From Lithodes maja (taxonomy: Eukaryota; Arthropoda; Malacostraca; Decapoda; Lithodidae), in the NCBI GenBank assembly GCA_037953745.1, contig JBAKBP010006563.1:45055-109054 (forward strand): a stretch of DNA of 64,000 bases, read 5' to 3'. Under the pieces are notes generated by a model, which had not been told where the DNA came from, made no database searches, and saw nothing but the letters and a program-made list of their open reading frames with translations. Below are positions 1 through 10,184 of this stretch, piece by piece (within the stretch, counting starts at the first letter, position 1; every line of letters begins with the position of its first letter). Made by a program: the position numbers and the translations under genes.

Positions 1-32
1 TTCGAGGATCAAGAATAGGAAGGTGGGCGGAG

Positions 33-943
33 CTACTGGGTGTGTGGTGGCTGTTCATTGGTGGAAGGCAGTCTGTTCGCGAGACGGGCACTAAATCTTA
101 TCGGTGGTTGGTTGTTGGCTGTGGGTGGCTGTGATTGGCTGGTGTTGTCAGTTGTGTGCTGAGCGCGGACGCGTAAGGTAGGGGGGCACGGGGCGAGAAG
201 AAGGGGGGCAACATGCCTGTAGCGCTTGCCTGAAGGAAGAATTTGAAGGTCTTGTGTTTGGTTGTTGATGCTGGGGTTGAGTGTTTGGATGTATAGAGCT
301 TCTAAAATAGCTAGTCTTCTGGGGTCTGATTCTTTGTCGAGTATGGTGGTTTGTTTGTCTAGGTCGGCGCGAGTTAGGGCAAGATGGTGGGGGGCTTGAT
401 AGTGATCTTTTATAGCGCCAGATTGAAGGTGGAGGGTTAGTCGACGGGAAAGGCGAGTCTGTGTCATACCAACATAGGATAGGGGTCCACAGTCCCCAGA
501 GGTGCAAATATGGTGATATATCACATGATCGTCTTTCGGTTGGTTGGTGGAAATGGGGCGGTTACGGAGGACAAGGTTGGAGGTCTTAGGAGATTTGTAG
601 TAAATAATGAGTTTTATTTTATTGTCAGGGTTGGTGGGGAGTACGTTTTTGTGAATTATTTCTTTCATAATGGATCCGTCTGTTGTGTGGTCGGAAGACA
701 TGTAGTTTCTGTAGAAAAATGTAATGTCATTGGCCGGGTTGGTGCTAGGGGGGTCTTGTTTGTACCATTTTTCTAGGTGGTGGTTGATGGCATTGGTGAC
801 GTCAGTGTTGGAATACCCATTGTTGACTAGGACCTGGGTCAGCCTTTCCAGTTCATTGTGTGTGTCATTCCTGGTGGTGCAATGGGTGAGGGCTCTCCTG
901 ACATAGGCGGCGATGGTGGACTGATGGTAACGTTTAGGGCATT
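33..943 (-). pseudogene. Penelope-like GIY-YIG endonuclease, left copy (5'-truncated)
   Basis: The ATG-initiated frame is 33-701 (222 codons). The same frame is open upstream to about 960 and encodes the conserved RT-to-endonuclease linker (CPKRYHQS, then ALTHCTTW and a VNNGYS motif), so 701 is probably not the true start. Residues counted from the ATG: VIY at 60-62 and YVG at 76-78 correspond to the GIY and YIG motifs. C67, C71, H91 and H100 match the CCHH finger typical of Penelope endonucleases, and E134 sits in the catalytic LEALYI motif. Endonucleases of this type nick target DNA to prime reverse transcription. The Pro/Gln/Thr-rich tail from about residue 165 looks disordered. The domain is intact, but without an RT this copy cannot be autonomous. 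Confidence 0.85.
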
Positions 944-951
944 CACTTTCC

Positions 952-1881
952 CCATTAAGACATTGCCCTAAATGCCCTAAACGTTACCATCAGTCCACCA
1001 TCGCCGCCTATGTCAGGAGAGCCCTCACCCATTGCACCACCTGGAATGACACACACAATGAACTGGAAAGGCTGACCCAGGTCCTAGTCAACAATGGGTA
1101 TTCCAACACTGACGTCACCAATGCCATCAACCACCACCTAGAAAAATGGTACAAACAAGACCCCCCTAGCACCAACCCGGCCATTGACATTACATTTTTC
1201 TACAGAAACTACATGTCTTCCGACCACACAACAGACGGATCCATTATGAAAGAAATAATTCACAAAAACGTACTCCCCACCAACCCTGACAATAAAATAA
1301 AACTCATTATTTACTACAAATCTCCTAAGACCTCCAACCTTGTCCTCCGTAACCGCCCAATTTCCACCAACCAACCGAAAGACGATCATGTGATATATCA
1401 GCATATTTGCACCTCTGGGGACTGTGGACCCCTATCCTATGTTGGTATGACACAGACTCGCCTTTCCCGTCGACTAACCCTCCACCTTCAATCTGGCGCT
1501 ATAAAAGATCACTATCAAGCCCCCCACCATCTTGCCCTAACTCGCCCCGACCTAGACAAACAAACCACCATACTCGACAAAGAATCAGACCCCAGAAGAC
1601 TAGCTATTTTAGAAGCTCTATACATCCAAACACTCAACCCCAGCATCAACAACCAAACACAAGACCTTCAAATTCTTCCTTCAGGCAAGCGCTACAGGCA
1701 TGTTGCCCCCCTTCCTCTCGCCCCGTGCCCCCCTACCTTACGCGTCCGCGCTCAGCACACAACTGACAACACCAACCAATCACAGCCACCCACAGCCAAC
1801 AACCAACCACCGATAAGATTTAGTGCCCGTCTCGCGAACAGACTGCCTTCCACCAATGAACAGCCACCACACACCCAGTAG
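952..1881 (+). pseudogene. Penelope-like GIY-YIG endonuclease, right copy (5'-truncated)
   Basis: The frame is open from about 952; the first ATG is at 1213 and the stop at 1879-1881. From the ATG it matches the left copy over 222 codons with only a few substitutions, for example H63 to Q, A112 to P and S to N in the tail. The GIY-YIG residues, the CCHH finger and the catalytic Glu are all retained. Upstream of 1213 it encodes the same linker as the left copy, but the first codons (952-972) differ because they lie in the dimer centre. The high similarity of the arms means either recent formation or gene conversion between them. Confidence 0.85.
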
Positions 1882-1913
1882 CTCCGCCCACCTTCCTATT
1901 CTTGATCCTCGAA

Positions 1914-1996
1914 TTTTGTATAAATATGTTGCTTTGTCCCTATTCTAATCATTACCTCTCCTTTCCCTGAAGATGCAAGATGTTTACTTGTGAAAC
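1914..1996 (+). other. Penelope-like 3' end beyond the palindrome
   Basis: Only the right copy continues past the arm. It shows GAAGATGCAAGATG (about 1970-1983) followed by TGTGAAACGTTGG (1990-2002). A GAAGAT...GAAACG block near the 3' end is common in Penelope-like elements. The exact end of the element is not clear. 2009-2160 beyond it has no recognisable content. Confidence 0.6.
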
Positions 1997-2161
1997 GTTG
2001 GATCCACCATGAATTTTGCTAACCTGTTGTACCTCATCTCTGAACCCCTGAGGAAAATTGTTAGAACTATTGAAAGCTGTAACAATAATATCCTGAATGC
2101 TGAAACTGCTATTGCCTTTAACCTCATCTGTTTAAAAGAGAATCTATTACCTGGCTATACT

Positions 2162-2164
<3 letters not shown>

Positions 2165-2208
<44 letters not shown>
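2165..2208. repeat. (TA)n microsatellite
   Basis: About 22 perfect TA dinucleotides, directly followed by a LINE-B 3' tail. Confidence 0.95.
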
Positions 2209-2209
<1 letters not shown>

Positions 2210-2210
<1 letters not shown>

Positions 2211-2408
2211 CTTCTACTCAACATCTGAGCTCTGGAACTCTCTCCCAGAATCAGTCTTTCCCTCTTCCTATGACTTAAATTGCTCAAACTCCGTGTGTCC
2301 AGGCATTTTGGCTCAAACGTCCCTTGATTTTGGCCCTGTCACTCTTTCAACTATGGGGGAGGCACTCGCTATAGGCAGTTATGCCTTTTGCCTCCCTCAA
2401 TCACATAG
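2210..2408 (+). repeat. LINE-B 3' tail fragment
   Basis: Encodes the last codons of a jockey-like LINE ORF (STQHLSSGTL, then FPLPMT stop) and its 3' UTR (TTTTGCCTCCCTCAATCACATAG). It closely matches the end of the longer copy at 53838-54018. It ends in a long A run from 2409, as expected for a 5'-truncated LINE insertion. Gives the family 3' end at CACATAG plus poly-A. Confidence 0.75.
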
Positions 2409-2469
<61 letters not shown>

Positions 2470-2470
2470 C
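2409..2470. repeat. poly-A, (TA)n, (TG)n compound microsatellite
   Basis: An A run of about 28 bases, then TA repeats, then TG repeats. Probably grown from the poly-A tail of the LINE-B fragment. Confidence 0.9.
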
Positions 2471-2509
2471 TATAAAGTATATCTCACAAAACATTTTGTG
2501 AGCTACTGT

Positions 2510-2600
2510 TTTACACTCCCAGTCGGACTTGAACCATCGACAGTCTGTCGTTGGTATCATCTCCCTCATTCACTGACTACTGGCAGCATACCCTTTCTCT
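2510..2600 (-). repeat. tRNA-derived SINE fragment
   Basis: The minus strand carries GGTTCAAGTCC (complement of 2525-2535), a good match to the pol III B box, preceded by a tRNA-like arm. No complete cloverleaf or clear A box is seen. Called a SINE scrap, not a tRNA gene. Confidence 0.4.
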
Positions 2601-3587
2601 GTATCACCCTACTATCTTTATCCTCAATTCAAAGCCAAAAGTTGATGTTGCGTTTACGTCAGCAACAACTTTTCTCGCTCTAGTGTTCCCAACTTTGATT
2701 TTTCTGAATTCTAAACTCTCTGGCTTAATGCAGAAGGGGACTGCTCGGTGTTGGGGGATGAAATCGATGGAATTTGGCATGTTTAGCTGAACCCAGAACC
2801 ATTAATGTACGTCAGTCATCCGTCAGTGTGGCAACTCCCAAGGCAAACTAACAACGAGAAATTGATCTAAATCGATGTTATTTCAAACGTTTGCGGGCCA
2901 CCATAGCACCCAGCAACGGGAGTAATAGGGAGGGGGGGGGGGGGGGGGGGTCGTGGTATGTCTGTGTATGGAAAGAGGGACCAGGTGCTAAATATTAGTG
3001 GAAAAGCTTATACATGAATATATGAATATAATTATATGAACATATAAACTTACATATAATTGCCTAAAACCGAATAGAGAACATGTAACTACGATTATGT
3101 ACTTAGACTGGAGTGAAGACATCACTGAACTTTATAAGCCTTATTCTCGAAATGTAAGTGTTCGACCTTGATTGACAATACTTCAGTAACTACTGGTCGT
3201 ATAAGGATGGTAGTTATACCATTGGAAACCACGCAAAATGTTCTATAAATCTCTTGCGCCTTTTTTGCTTTTCCGACTTATTGAGACACAGCCCCTTGCA
3301 TAGGTAGCTAACTACCGAGTAAAAAAGAATTACCTAATTTCCGAGTCACCTAATTCCGCAATCAGATAATACAAAAAATGAGCCGAGAGAGTTGTAAAAG
3401 CACCTGTCCTGAGTTGCCTGATCACTCTGAAAGATTATACAGTGCTTGGGTTTCAAGCCTATCAACATCAGATTTTTTTTTTTTTTTTTATTTCGAACTG
3501 ATTTCCACACTAATTCAGGAACTAATTGACTTAGAGAGAAAAAACAACAAAACAAAAACATTTTACTCCCTACATCATCCTCTATAA
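2600..3587. other. no recognised feature
   Basis: AT-rich sequence with a G run (about 2931-2950) and a T run (3473-3489). Short frames here show no known domain. The end of this stretch may hold the unrecognised 5' part of the LINE-B copy that starts at 3588. Confidence 0.6.
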
Positions 3588-4713
3588 GTGTGTGAAATCT
3601 CACTGAAATCGGACGAAGTTCAGTGTCACCCCCTAGTAAATAATGGGCAGTCACAGTATTCTTGTCACTCTCATACTAAATATATCTGTGCTGTCTATCT
3701 CTCCCCTAATTCTACTGATTATCCAAATTTCTTTGACTATCTTGCTTCTAAAGTGGAGAACATTCTATCCATCTCTCCCTTCTTTGAAATCACTATCTTT
3801 GATTTCAATGTTCACCACCACCAATGGCTCTCCTCTCATTTAACTAACCAACTAATAAACAAGCCTTCATCTTTTCTATCCTAAATGACGTAGAGCAGTT
3901 CGTTCAGAACCACACTCTTATCCCGGACCTCCCTGGAGATCGACCCAACATTCTTGATCTATTTCTAACGTCTAACCCTTCTGCTTACAGTGTAAATTTT
4001 CTCTCTCCGTTGGGCTCCTCCAAATCACAACCTTTTATCTGTCACCTGTCTCTACAGTACGGCCTTCTGACCCCACAAACCGGCGGCGGTTGTGGCATCT
4101 TGGCGCTGCCAACTGGGAGGCTCTACGGCAGTACTTCTTTGATTTCGCTTGGAATGACTTTTGATTCCATGGCCGAGGACCCTCAGAGAGTGCTGAAAGC
4201 AATACCGAGGAAATGCTCTCAGGCATGGAGGCATACATTCCATTATCTTCTCGCAGTCTAATGCAAACAATCTTGGTTTACTCCCACTTGTTCTACTGCT
4301 GTCCACAATAAGTAGAAATTATTCAACGGTACAATCACCTTCAAACTCAAGAATCTTGTGCTATTTATGTTTCTGCCCAGAATCAAGCTAATCTGTTCTT
4401 CGACTATCCAAAACTCTTTCATTAATAACAAATGTTCTAAACTTGTCAACCAACTCCACCTCTTCCCAAGCTTTCTGGCATCTAGCCACAAACTTCTCCA
4501 ACAATTTTATTTCCTTGGCTTTCCTTCCTCTTTTCAACTTTGATGGACCGCTGTCACGTCTTTCTCTGACAAAGCTAAACGCTTTGCTTGAAATTTCGCC
4601 AAAAACTCCACCGTGGATGATTCCAGTGCTATTCCTCCCTCTTCACCCCTCTCACTTACTTACACCTGAGATCATAATCTCTTCTAAGGATTTTCTTTCT
4701 GCGCTCTCTGGGC
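3588..4713 (+). pseudogene. LINE-B endonuclease and linker region (decayed)
   Basis: The 98-codon frame at 3588-3881 contains YICAVYLSPNST and a degraded catalytic block, IFDFNVHHHQW, in place of the usual GDFN-type motif. Downstream, 3900-4030 shows the ILDLF and LGSS segments of the endonuclease end. 4440-4724 resembles the endonuclease-to-RT linker, ending ALSGLN right at the MITE junction. The endonuclease normally nicks the target for target-primed reverse transcription. Several frame changes; not functional. Confidence 0.6.
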
Positions 4714-5351
4714 TTAACTCGTAAAGTGCGCAGCCCCTGTAGTATACACCATACCCCTGTGCGTAGGTATTCTGATTAATTCCTCACTAAAATCGTTAAT
4801 TTACCATAAATATAATTAATACTTATCCATATGCGCCTATTTTACGTTTAATATGAAGATAGTAGCAAGTAACAACAATAAAACAAGTGGGAATAGTGTT
4901 TGGATGGTCAAAATCGCAAATTATTACAGAGCGGTTCATTAAAAAATATGAGCCAGCCGGCCGTACACCCTCTCCTCTCCAGGGCTGAGCCTTACTGACT
5001 TACTCCCTCACACTCTCCCAGTCTCTCCCTTACGCAACACACTCGCTAGTCACATGACAACACCATGGAACCGGCTTGGAGGTGGTGACACGAAAATATA
5101 CCAATAAATAAGGGAATAACAGGGAAATAGGTGATAATTGAAGGGGCGGGGGGGGGGGGAAGGAGGGGACTTTGACACATGTGAAGGAGTGATTGGAGAT
5201 ATGGAGGGGAATTATCTCATTTAAACACCATTTTTGTTTTAAGTGCCACCAGGTTGTTTTAAATGTTTTTTTTTAGGCCTAGGATCTTAAGAGTCTCCCG
5301 GCAGTCGCCCAGTAAAACCTCTTAAGAGTCTCCCCATAGCTGCCGGGTTAA
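4714..5351 (-). mobile_element. TTAA MITE, family 1 (copy 1)
   Basis: Bounded by TTAA at 4714-4717 and 5348-5351. The minus-strand left end reads TTAACCCGGCAGCTATGG and the opposite end TTAACTCGTAAAGTGCGCAG, giving imperfect terminal inverted repeats. Near the left end the motif GGGAGACTCTTAAGA occurs twice. It aligns over its length with 5543-6168 and 27565-28200, all close to 630 bp. No transposase frame. TTAA target and CCC-starting ends are features of piggyBac-type elements. It is inserted in LINE-B; the LINE frame resumes at 5352. Confidence 0.8.
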
Positions 5352-5542
5352 TACTAAAAATGCATACGGACCGGATGGGTGACCGCTCTCAACTCTTCAA
5401 CTGACCGCTCTCAACTCTTCAACTATCTTCCAATTCCTCTCATTTCTTGCACAATCAAAAGATTTTGAAACTTTTCATAATTCTAAATTTCTGTAAGCAT
5501 TTATCTTCCATAATCTACATTCAGATTGCCAGTATGGGTTCC
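5352..5542 (+). pseudogene. LINE-B start of RT domain (decayed)
   Basis: Resumes the LINE-B frame after the MITE with AYGPDG, then a region corresponding to NYRPIALIS and SDRQYGFLK of copy 2 at 52640-52790. Interrupted by stops. Ends at TTAA 5543-5546, where the next MITE sits. Confidence 0.6.
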
Positions 5543-6168
5543 TTAACCCAAGAATGGTGAGCATCCTCTATAGAGGTTTTGCAGGTGGACGGCGAGCATC
5601 CTCCTATAGAGCCAAGGCATAAAAAAGAAAAATCAAAACAGCCCACTGGCACTCAAAACAAAGCAATGTGAGATTAGGTGAGATAATTCCCCTCCATACC
5701 TACTATCACTCCTCCAAATGTGTCCCCCCCCCCCCACTCCTCCCATTTTCCCCCTCTTCCCTCCTCCTCAATTATCGGGTATTTTCCCTATTATTCCCAA
5801 TATTTACCAAGTTTTTTCGCGCGAGGACGGCTGGGAGAGAGGGGGGAGGATGGAGGAGCCTTTCTCCCGATCCTCTAGCCATCCCCTATGTCTCTCAGTA
5901 ACATACGAGACAGTGGAGAGGATGGATTTTGTCTCTCGCCGGTCCGCCTCAGATTACGACCGCGCTGCTAAAAAAAAAAAATTTCACCAGTCAATTGCTG
6001 TTACCACTTTTATGCTCTTCAATGTTCATATGTTCATAATAAAAGTAAAATAGGCACATATGGAGAAGTAATAATGTTATATATGGTAAATATGACAATT
6101 TTCGTCAGAATTGAAGCAATATCTTCGCACAGCGGGCACTTTGAACTACCATAGCTTCGCAATTTTAA
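5543..6168 (+). mobile_element. TTAA MITE, family 1 (copy 2)
   Basis: Bounded by TTAA at 5543-5546 and 6165-6168. Left end TTAACCCAAGAATGGTGAGC; near it the GAGCATCCTC-TATAGAG motif is repeated twice, equivalent to the two GACTCTTAAGAG motifs of copies 1 and 3. It shares the block GAGATAATTCCCCTCCATA (about 5680-5698) with copy 1. The LINE-B frame FLK...TGD is split exactly at the TTAA. Non-coding; the open frames in it are of low complexity. Confidence 0.8.
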
Positions 6169-7133
6169 GTTACGGGTGACTCTACTGGTGATCTCCTTGC
6201 TTATCTTATCCTTCTATCTGTGACTTTGTTTGTAATTTCCTTTCTGGCTGTTAAAAACCTATCAACTCCGGAGTTCTTCAGGGTTCTGTCCTGCCTCGAG
6301 TTCTCTTTCTAATGTTCATCAATGATCTTTCAACTGTACTTTTACTCCATCTACTCATATGCCGATGACTCTACCTTACACTATTCAAATACATTTTCAC
6401 AACAATCTAGTATGCAATCACTCCAAAAGTAACATAGAGCTCATAGAACACCTATCTTCTGAACTATCATTATTTCTAATTGGGGCAGAGAAAATATTGT
6501 TTCTTTCAATGTCTCCAAGATCCAATTTCTCCTCTATCTACCCGTCGCAATCCTCCACAAGACTATCAATAACTCTTCAACAATACACAAATCAACCTTT
6601 CATCTTCTCTCATATTCTTGTGTATCATTTTCATCCAACCTTTCTTGGAAAGATCATATTATCACTCTTGCTAAAACAGCTTCCCAGAAGCTAGGTGTGC
6701 TCAACCGTCTCCATGGGTTCCCCACCCCACACAGCTTCTTGCTCTGTATGGGGCACAGTACGCCCATGTATCAAGTATTGTTCGCATGTGAGGGGAGGTT
6801 CCACCCATACCGCACTTCTTGAAAGAGTAGAGTCAAATGCATTTCGTCTCATCAACTCACTTCCTCTTACTAGTTCCCGACAATCTCTTTTTACACGCCG
6901 CAATGTTGCAACTCTCTCACTCTACTATCGCTACTAGAACAATCAGTGTTCTTCAGATCTCTCTCAGTGCATACCCCCTCCCTTGCGGCGAGTGCGAGGC
7001 ACCCACCTTTCAACACAGTCTGGTCAACTCTCCAATCCTAGAATTGGCAAATTTTCTCAGTTTTTCTTCTACACAACTAGTGAACTCTGGAACTATCTCC
7101 CTCAATCAATCTTTCCTTCATCCTATGACTTAA
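6169..7133 (+). pseudogene. LINE-B RT and C-terminus (decayed)
   Basis: Carries the RT catalytic motif YADDSTLHYS (about 6358-6387), the segment RPCIKYCSHVRGGSTHTALL (about 6761-6820) and the C-terminal LVNSGTISLNQSFLHPMT stop (7080-7133). The parts lie in different frames, so at least three frameshifts are present. It corresponds to 52800-53890 of copy 2. The 3' UTR runs to about 7255 and ends in AACATATACAAATAAATATA. Confidence 0.75.
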
Positions 7134-7299
7134 ATTGCTTTAAGCTTCATGTGTCCTGGCATTTTGACCACAACATCCCTTGAATTTGGCTCTCTGTCGT
7201 TCCTTTGGGAGACACTCGTTACAGGCAACCTGCCTTTTGTCTCCTTGATAAACATATACAAATAAATATATAAAAAGAATCTCCCTCACCACCATCATC

Positions 7300-7618
7300 T
7301 CACATACCACCATCACTTTCATCACTCTCCGCCGCTCTTTTCTGCCCATGCCGAGGGTGCCCCGGCACACGTATGAAGGCCATGGGGTCATCGTCATCTT
7401 CTACCTCTTCGTCTGATTCATCATCATCATCAGAGGGCGATGAAGGGTATCATACATCGGGTGGAGGTGAATGGATGGTAACAGGTGCCCAAGCCGCAGC
7501 ACCATCCTGGCGAGACAAAGTGATAATCGGCTCTTCAATGTCCTCTATCTCCTTCCTGGTTGGCAAGTATTCATCCTGTGATGAATCAGAGGCATTGTCT
7601 TTGTATTCATTAGACTCT
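7300..7618 (-). pseudogene. acidic low-complexity coding-like stretch, unrecognised
   Basis: The minus strand reads open from 7618 down to an in-frame stop at about 7452, giving an Asp/Ser/Glu-rich peptide with PTRKEIEDIEEPI and WAPVTIH. After the stop the frame goes on with DDDDESDEEVEDDDDPMAF and a basic end. The plus strand also shows a Ser-rich 107-codon frame, which I take as the shadow. The composition suggests an acidic N-terminal region of a nuclear or transposase-like protein. The adjoining hAT end at 7619 cuts it off. I do not recognise the family. Confidence 0.35.
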
Positions 7619-7760
7619 CAGTGGTCCCCAACCTTTTATAGGCCGAGGGCCACATTTGTCATTATGCATAAGGCGAAGGGCGCAAATTTTGGGTAAACAT
7701 AAATAATTCAGAATATCGAGTATTAACATTGTAGTTTTACACACACTCACGCACGCATAT

Positions 7761-9621
7761 TGTGACGCCTACCAGCGTTGGCAGAATCGCCTCTCTTTAG
7801 CCACTAGCGCTCGCCAGGGCAGTGAAATGGGCTACAGTTGTCAGAGAATGATGTTCTTTCTTTCATAGTACTCGTATTGTCACCGACAGTCCAGTGGTGG
7901 TTTTTATTTTCGTCTGTGACAACGGGAAGTGCTTTATATCATCAGTAGAATATAACATGCATTGTATATAGTTAAGGAGAGAGAACAATATAGGCAGTGG
8001 GGTGGTAGTGTGTGCGTCCGTATACATGTGCTGCCTCCCCCCGCTCGTAGGCTCGCGCGCATGCCTTCTCACGCCTCTTGATTGGCTGGTGTGTTTGGCT
8101 GTGTCACGTGACACCTGCTGCCTTGTGACGTCTCGGCCCGTGATTGGCCGACCACCACGTCTTAGTGGGCTCCTGTGTGCATGTGGGTCCACAGGAGCTG
8201 CCTTCTTCAGAGCAGGCCAGGGGTGCACATGACTAACATCCCTTTTACAACTGTCCCCCATATTCCCACCATTCTGATACTGTCTCTCTCACTCAACTTC
8301 CTTCCTTTCATTCCTCTAATCTTTTAACATCACAGCACTCCCTTTGGGTTCTGTACACGATTTCATATCGGCCCATCGTATTGTGTGCGTCGCTCTCAGA
8401 GATATTTCCATGTATTAGAATAGGCTATAAGGGTTCTTAGTCTATGCAGGTTGGATGACTCTGTGTGTGTCTCCCTCAGTGTCCTTAGGTTATGGAGGTT
8501 TGATGACTCTTTGTGTGTGTCTCCCTCATTATCATTAGTGCTCTGCTGGGTTATTTAATGCTAGACTGGGATAAGGCTTCTGTTGTCGTTGTCACCGATG
8601 TGTGTATGGTTTGCTTATACCTACACGACTTCGACGGTTTCTGTGGTAGCCTAGGTTGTCCTTTTGGTTGTGTCTTTTGCGAGTGCAGCATCGTGTTGTA
8701 AGAGGGCATTAGCCTACTACCTTATAACACAGTGCTGCCTCTTTGCTTGACTTTAGAGGGATCGCCAGGGTAGAACCAGATACTTGAGATCTGGATCTAC
8801 CAAGAGAGCATCCCCGTCATTAACGTAACTTTAACCATACCGCCTTACGGACAACGCTAGGCTATGAGCCTGTCTTGCTCAGCCACAGTTTCCTAACCTT
8901 GATATCCCAGCTAGACTTTATTCGCCTAGCAGACACTAGTAGGACCTAAGCTCTTTTGATATGTATGCATTATTATTCACAAGCATTTATTAGTCTAGGT
9001 TGTTGATGAGTTGCACAACCATAGTAGACTGTTTCGTTGATAAGGAAGTACTTCTTTTAGTGTCGAGCATTACTACCGTTGCGCATTTATAGTATTCTCG
9101 TGTCAGTTAACATTATATGTCCTATCTTTTTGGGTATACCATTTACATGTGTGGTGTCCTGCCTCCTGCATTATATAGTTTAAGATACGAGCATCTTATG
9201 AGCATCAGACATCTTCAGAAGTTTCCAGGTCTATGCTGTAGGACTACACTTCACTTTCTTTCAGATAGGAGTGAAGAGTTTATTGTTGTTTAAAGTAACT
9301 GTATTGAAACATCTTTTTAATATATTAAATCTTGCAGTGATTTAATTGATCTTCCCATACATTCTTTTGTATGCATTTTAACGTAACTTGCATCCTGTGT
9401 GTTATCAGGCTATACCAGTGTGGGTTAGCCTGAAGTAGAGTACATTTATGCCCAGTTAAGGATACCCCGTTATCGCAAATTAATTCTGGAGGGTATAGAT
9501 GTTTTTGTTCGCCGGCCTATAAGTTCAAGGGTTTGGAGCTAGCGTACCGTTGTTGCATAGTGCCCTATTACTAGTCCAATCTTTAAGTGCCCTTGTTTTA
9601 TTCGCAGTCCCGGTCGTAACA
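7761..9621 (+). repeat. gypsy-A 5' LTR
   Basis: 1861 bp, TGTGACGCC to GTCGTAACA. It matches the 3' LTR (26032-28527) with few substitutions once the MITE in the 3' copy is set aside. It contains GTCACGTGACACC (about 8103-8115). The internal 62- to 132-codon frames (for example 8513-8701) are in a non-coding LTR and are not genes. Confidence 0.9.
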
Positions 9622-9623
9622 AA

Positions 9624-9640
9624 TGGCGACCTTGCCTAGT
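9624..9640 (+). promoter_or_regulatory. gypsy-A primer binding site
   Basis: TGGCGACCTTGCCTAG begins two bases after the LTR, as expected for a site complementary to a tRNA 3' end (TGG pairs with CCA). Gypsy-B has TGGCGACCTTACC in the same place. I cannot name the tRNA. Confidence 0.7.
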
Positions 9641-9920
9641 TTCGTATTCTAGTAGAAACCAGGATCCATTTGTTGTTATTGCAGTAAGAACAAATGGGGA
9701 CCTTGCCTAGTATCTTATCTTAGTCAACCTAGGGAACTAAGAAATAATTGCAGGATTTCTGGACATTTGTTTTTTGAGGAATATTTTGGACACGTGGGAA
9801 TTTTTTTGGCAACGTGGTATAGCACTTGAGTTGTCTTCAAGCATTTTTGAGTGAATAGTGCTGCATGAGAGTAGGTACTTCTTTTTTTTTATAAACGTTG
9901 AGAATTTCCGGTGGACACTA

Positions 9921-9960
9921 TGTCGAATGACGGATCAGTACATAGTGAGAGCACAGGCGA
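9921..9960 (+). pseudogene. gypsy-A gag start, cut by a LINE
   Basis: ATG at 9921 begins MSNDGSVHSESTGE, matching the position and style of the gypsy-B gag start at 19366 (MSYTGSEENG). The coding run is broken at about 9960 by the CR1/L2 LINE and resumes at about 13267. The start is chosen by the gypsy-B comparison. Confidence 0.6.
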
Positions 9961-10184
9961 GGAGTACAAAGGAGTACAAAGGAAATCAAGCAACAACAGA
10001 TCCAGTGACCCTTCTAGGTTGCTTGTCCTCCAAAACACTGAGGATCAAGTGTCCAAACAGTGGTTTAGAGTGGGTAAGGGAACATTGGAAAGGGAATTAC
10101 TGCCCTGGAACTAATGTCCGTGGCAGGATTAGGAAGTTAGTAGGGGACAGATGGGTTAGTAACTGAGGGGGGGATAAAATAAAG

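Larger units (their letters stand above)
1..1913. mobile_element. Penelope-like element, head-to-head inverted dimer
   Basis: Two copies of the 3' half of a Penelope-like retroelement face away from a 27-bp centre (944-970). Positions 1-943 are the reverse complement of 971-1913 with only scattered substitutions and no visible indel, since mirrored positions always sum to 1914. The left arm runs off the window edge, so the palindrome may be longer. Both arms encode the linker after the RT domain followed by a GIY-YIG endonuclease. The RT domain itself is absent. The left copy keeps the authentic linker sequence a little further into the centre than the right copy. Inverted or tandem partial copies are known for Penelope-like elements, so this fits a family habit. 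Confidence 0.9.
3588..7255 (+). mobile_element. LINE-B copy 1, jockey-like non-LTR retrotransposon, broken by two MITEs
   Basis: Fragments in the same orientation encode, in order, an APE-type endonuclease (3588-4713), the start of the RT (5352-5542), and the RT palm, thumb and C-terminus (6169-7133), followed by the family 3' UTR (to about 7255). Two TTAA MITEs (4714-5351 and 5543-6168) split it, and coding similarity resumes exactly across each. Without the MITEs roughly 2.4 kb of LINE remain. Many frameshifts and stops make it dead. A 22-bp segment (TGACCGCTCTCAACTCTTCA...) is tandemly duplicated at about 5380-5423. The jockey-like assignment is from RT and endonuclease motifs only. Confidence 0.75.

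Noticed and set aside
7863..8261. 132-codon minus frame also present at 26134-26532
   Set aside because: Lies in both LTRs of gypsy-A; duplicated because the LTR is duplicated. No domain.
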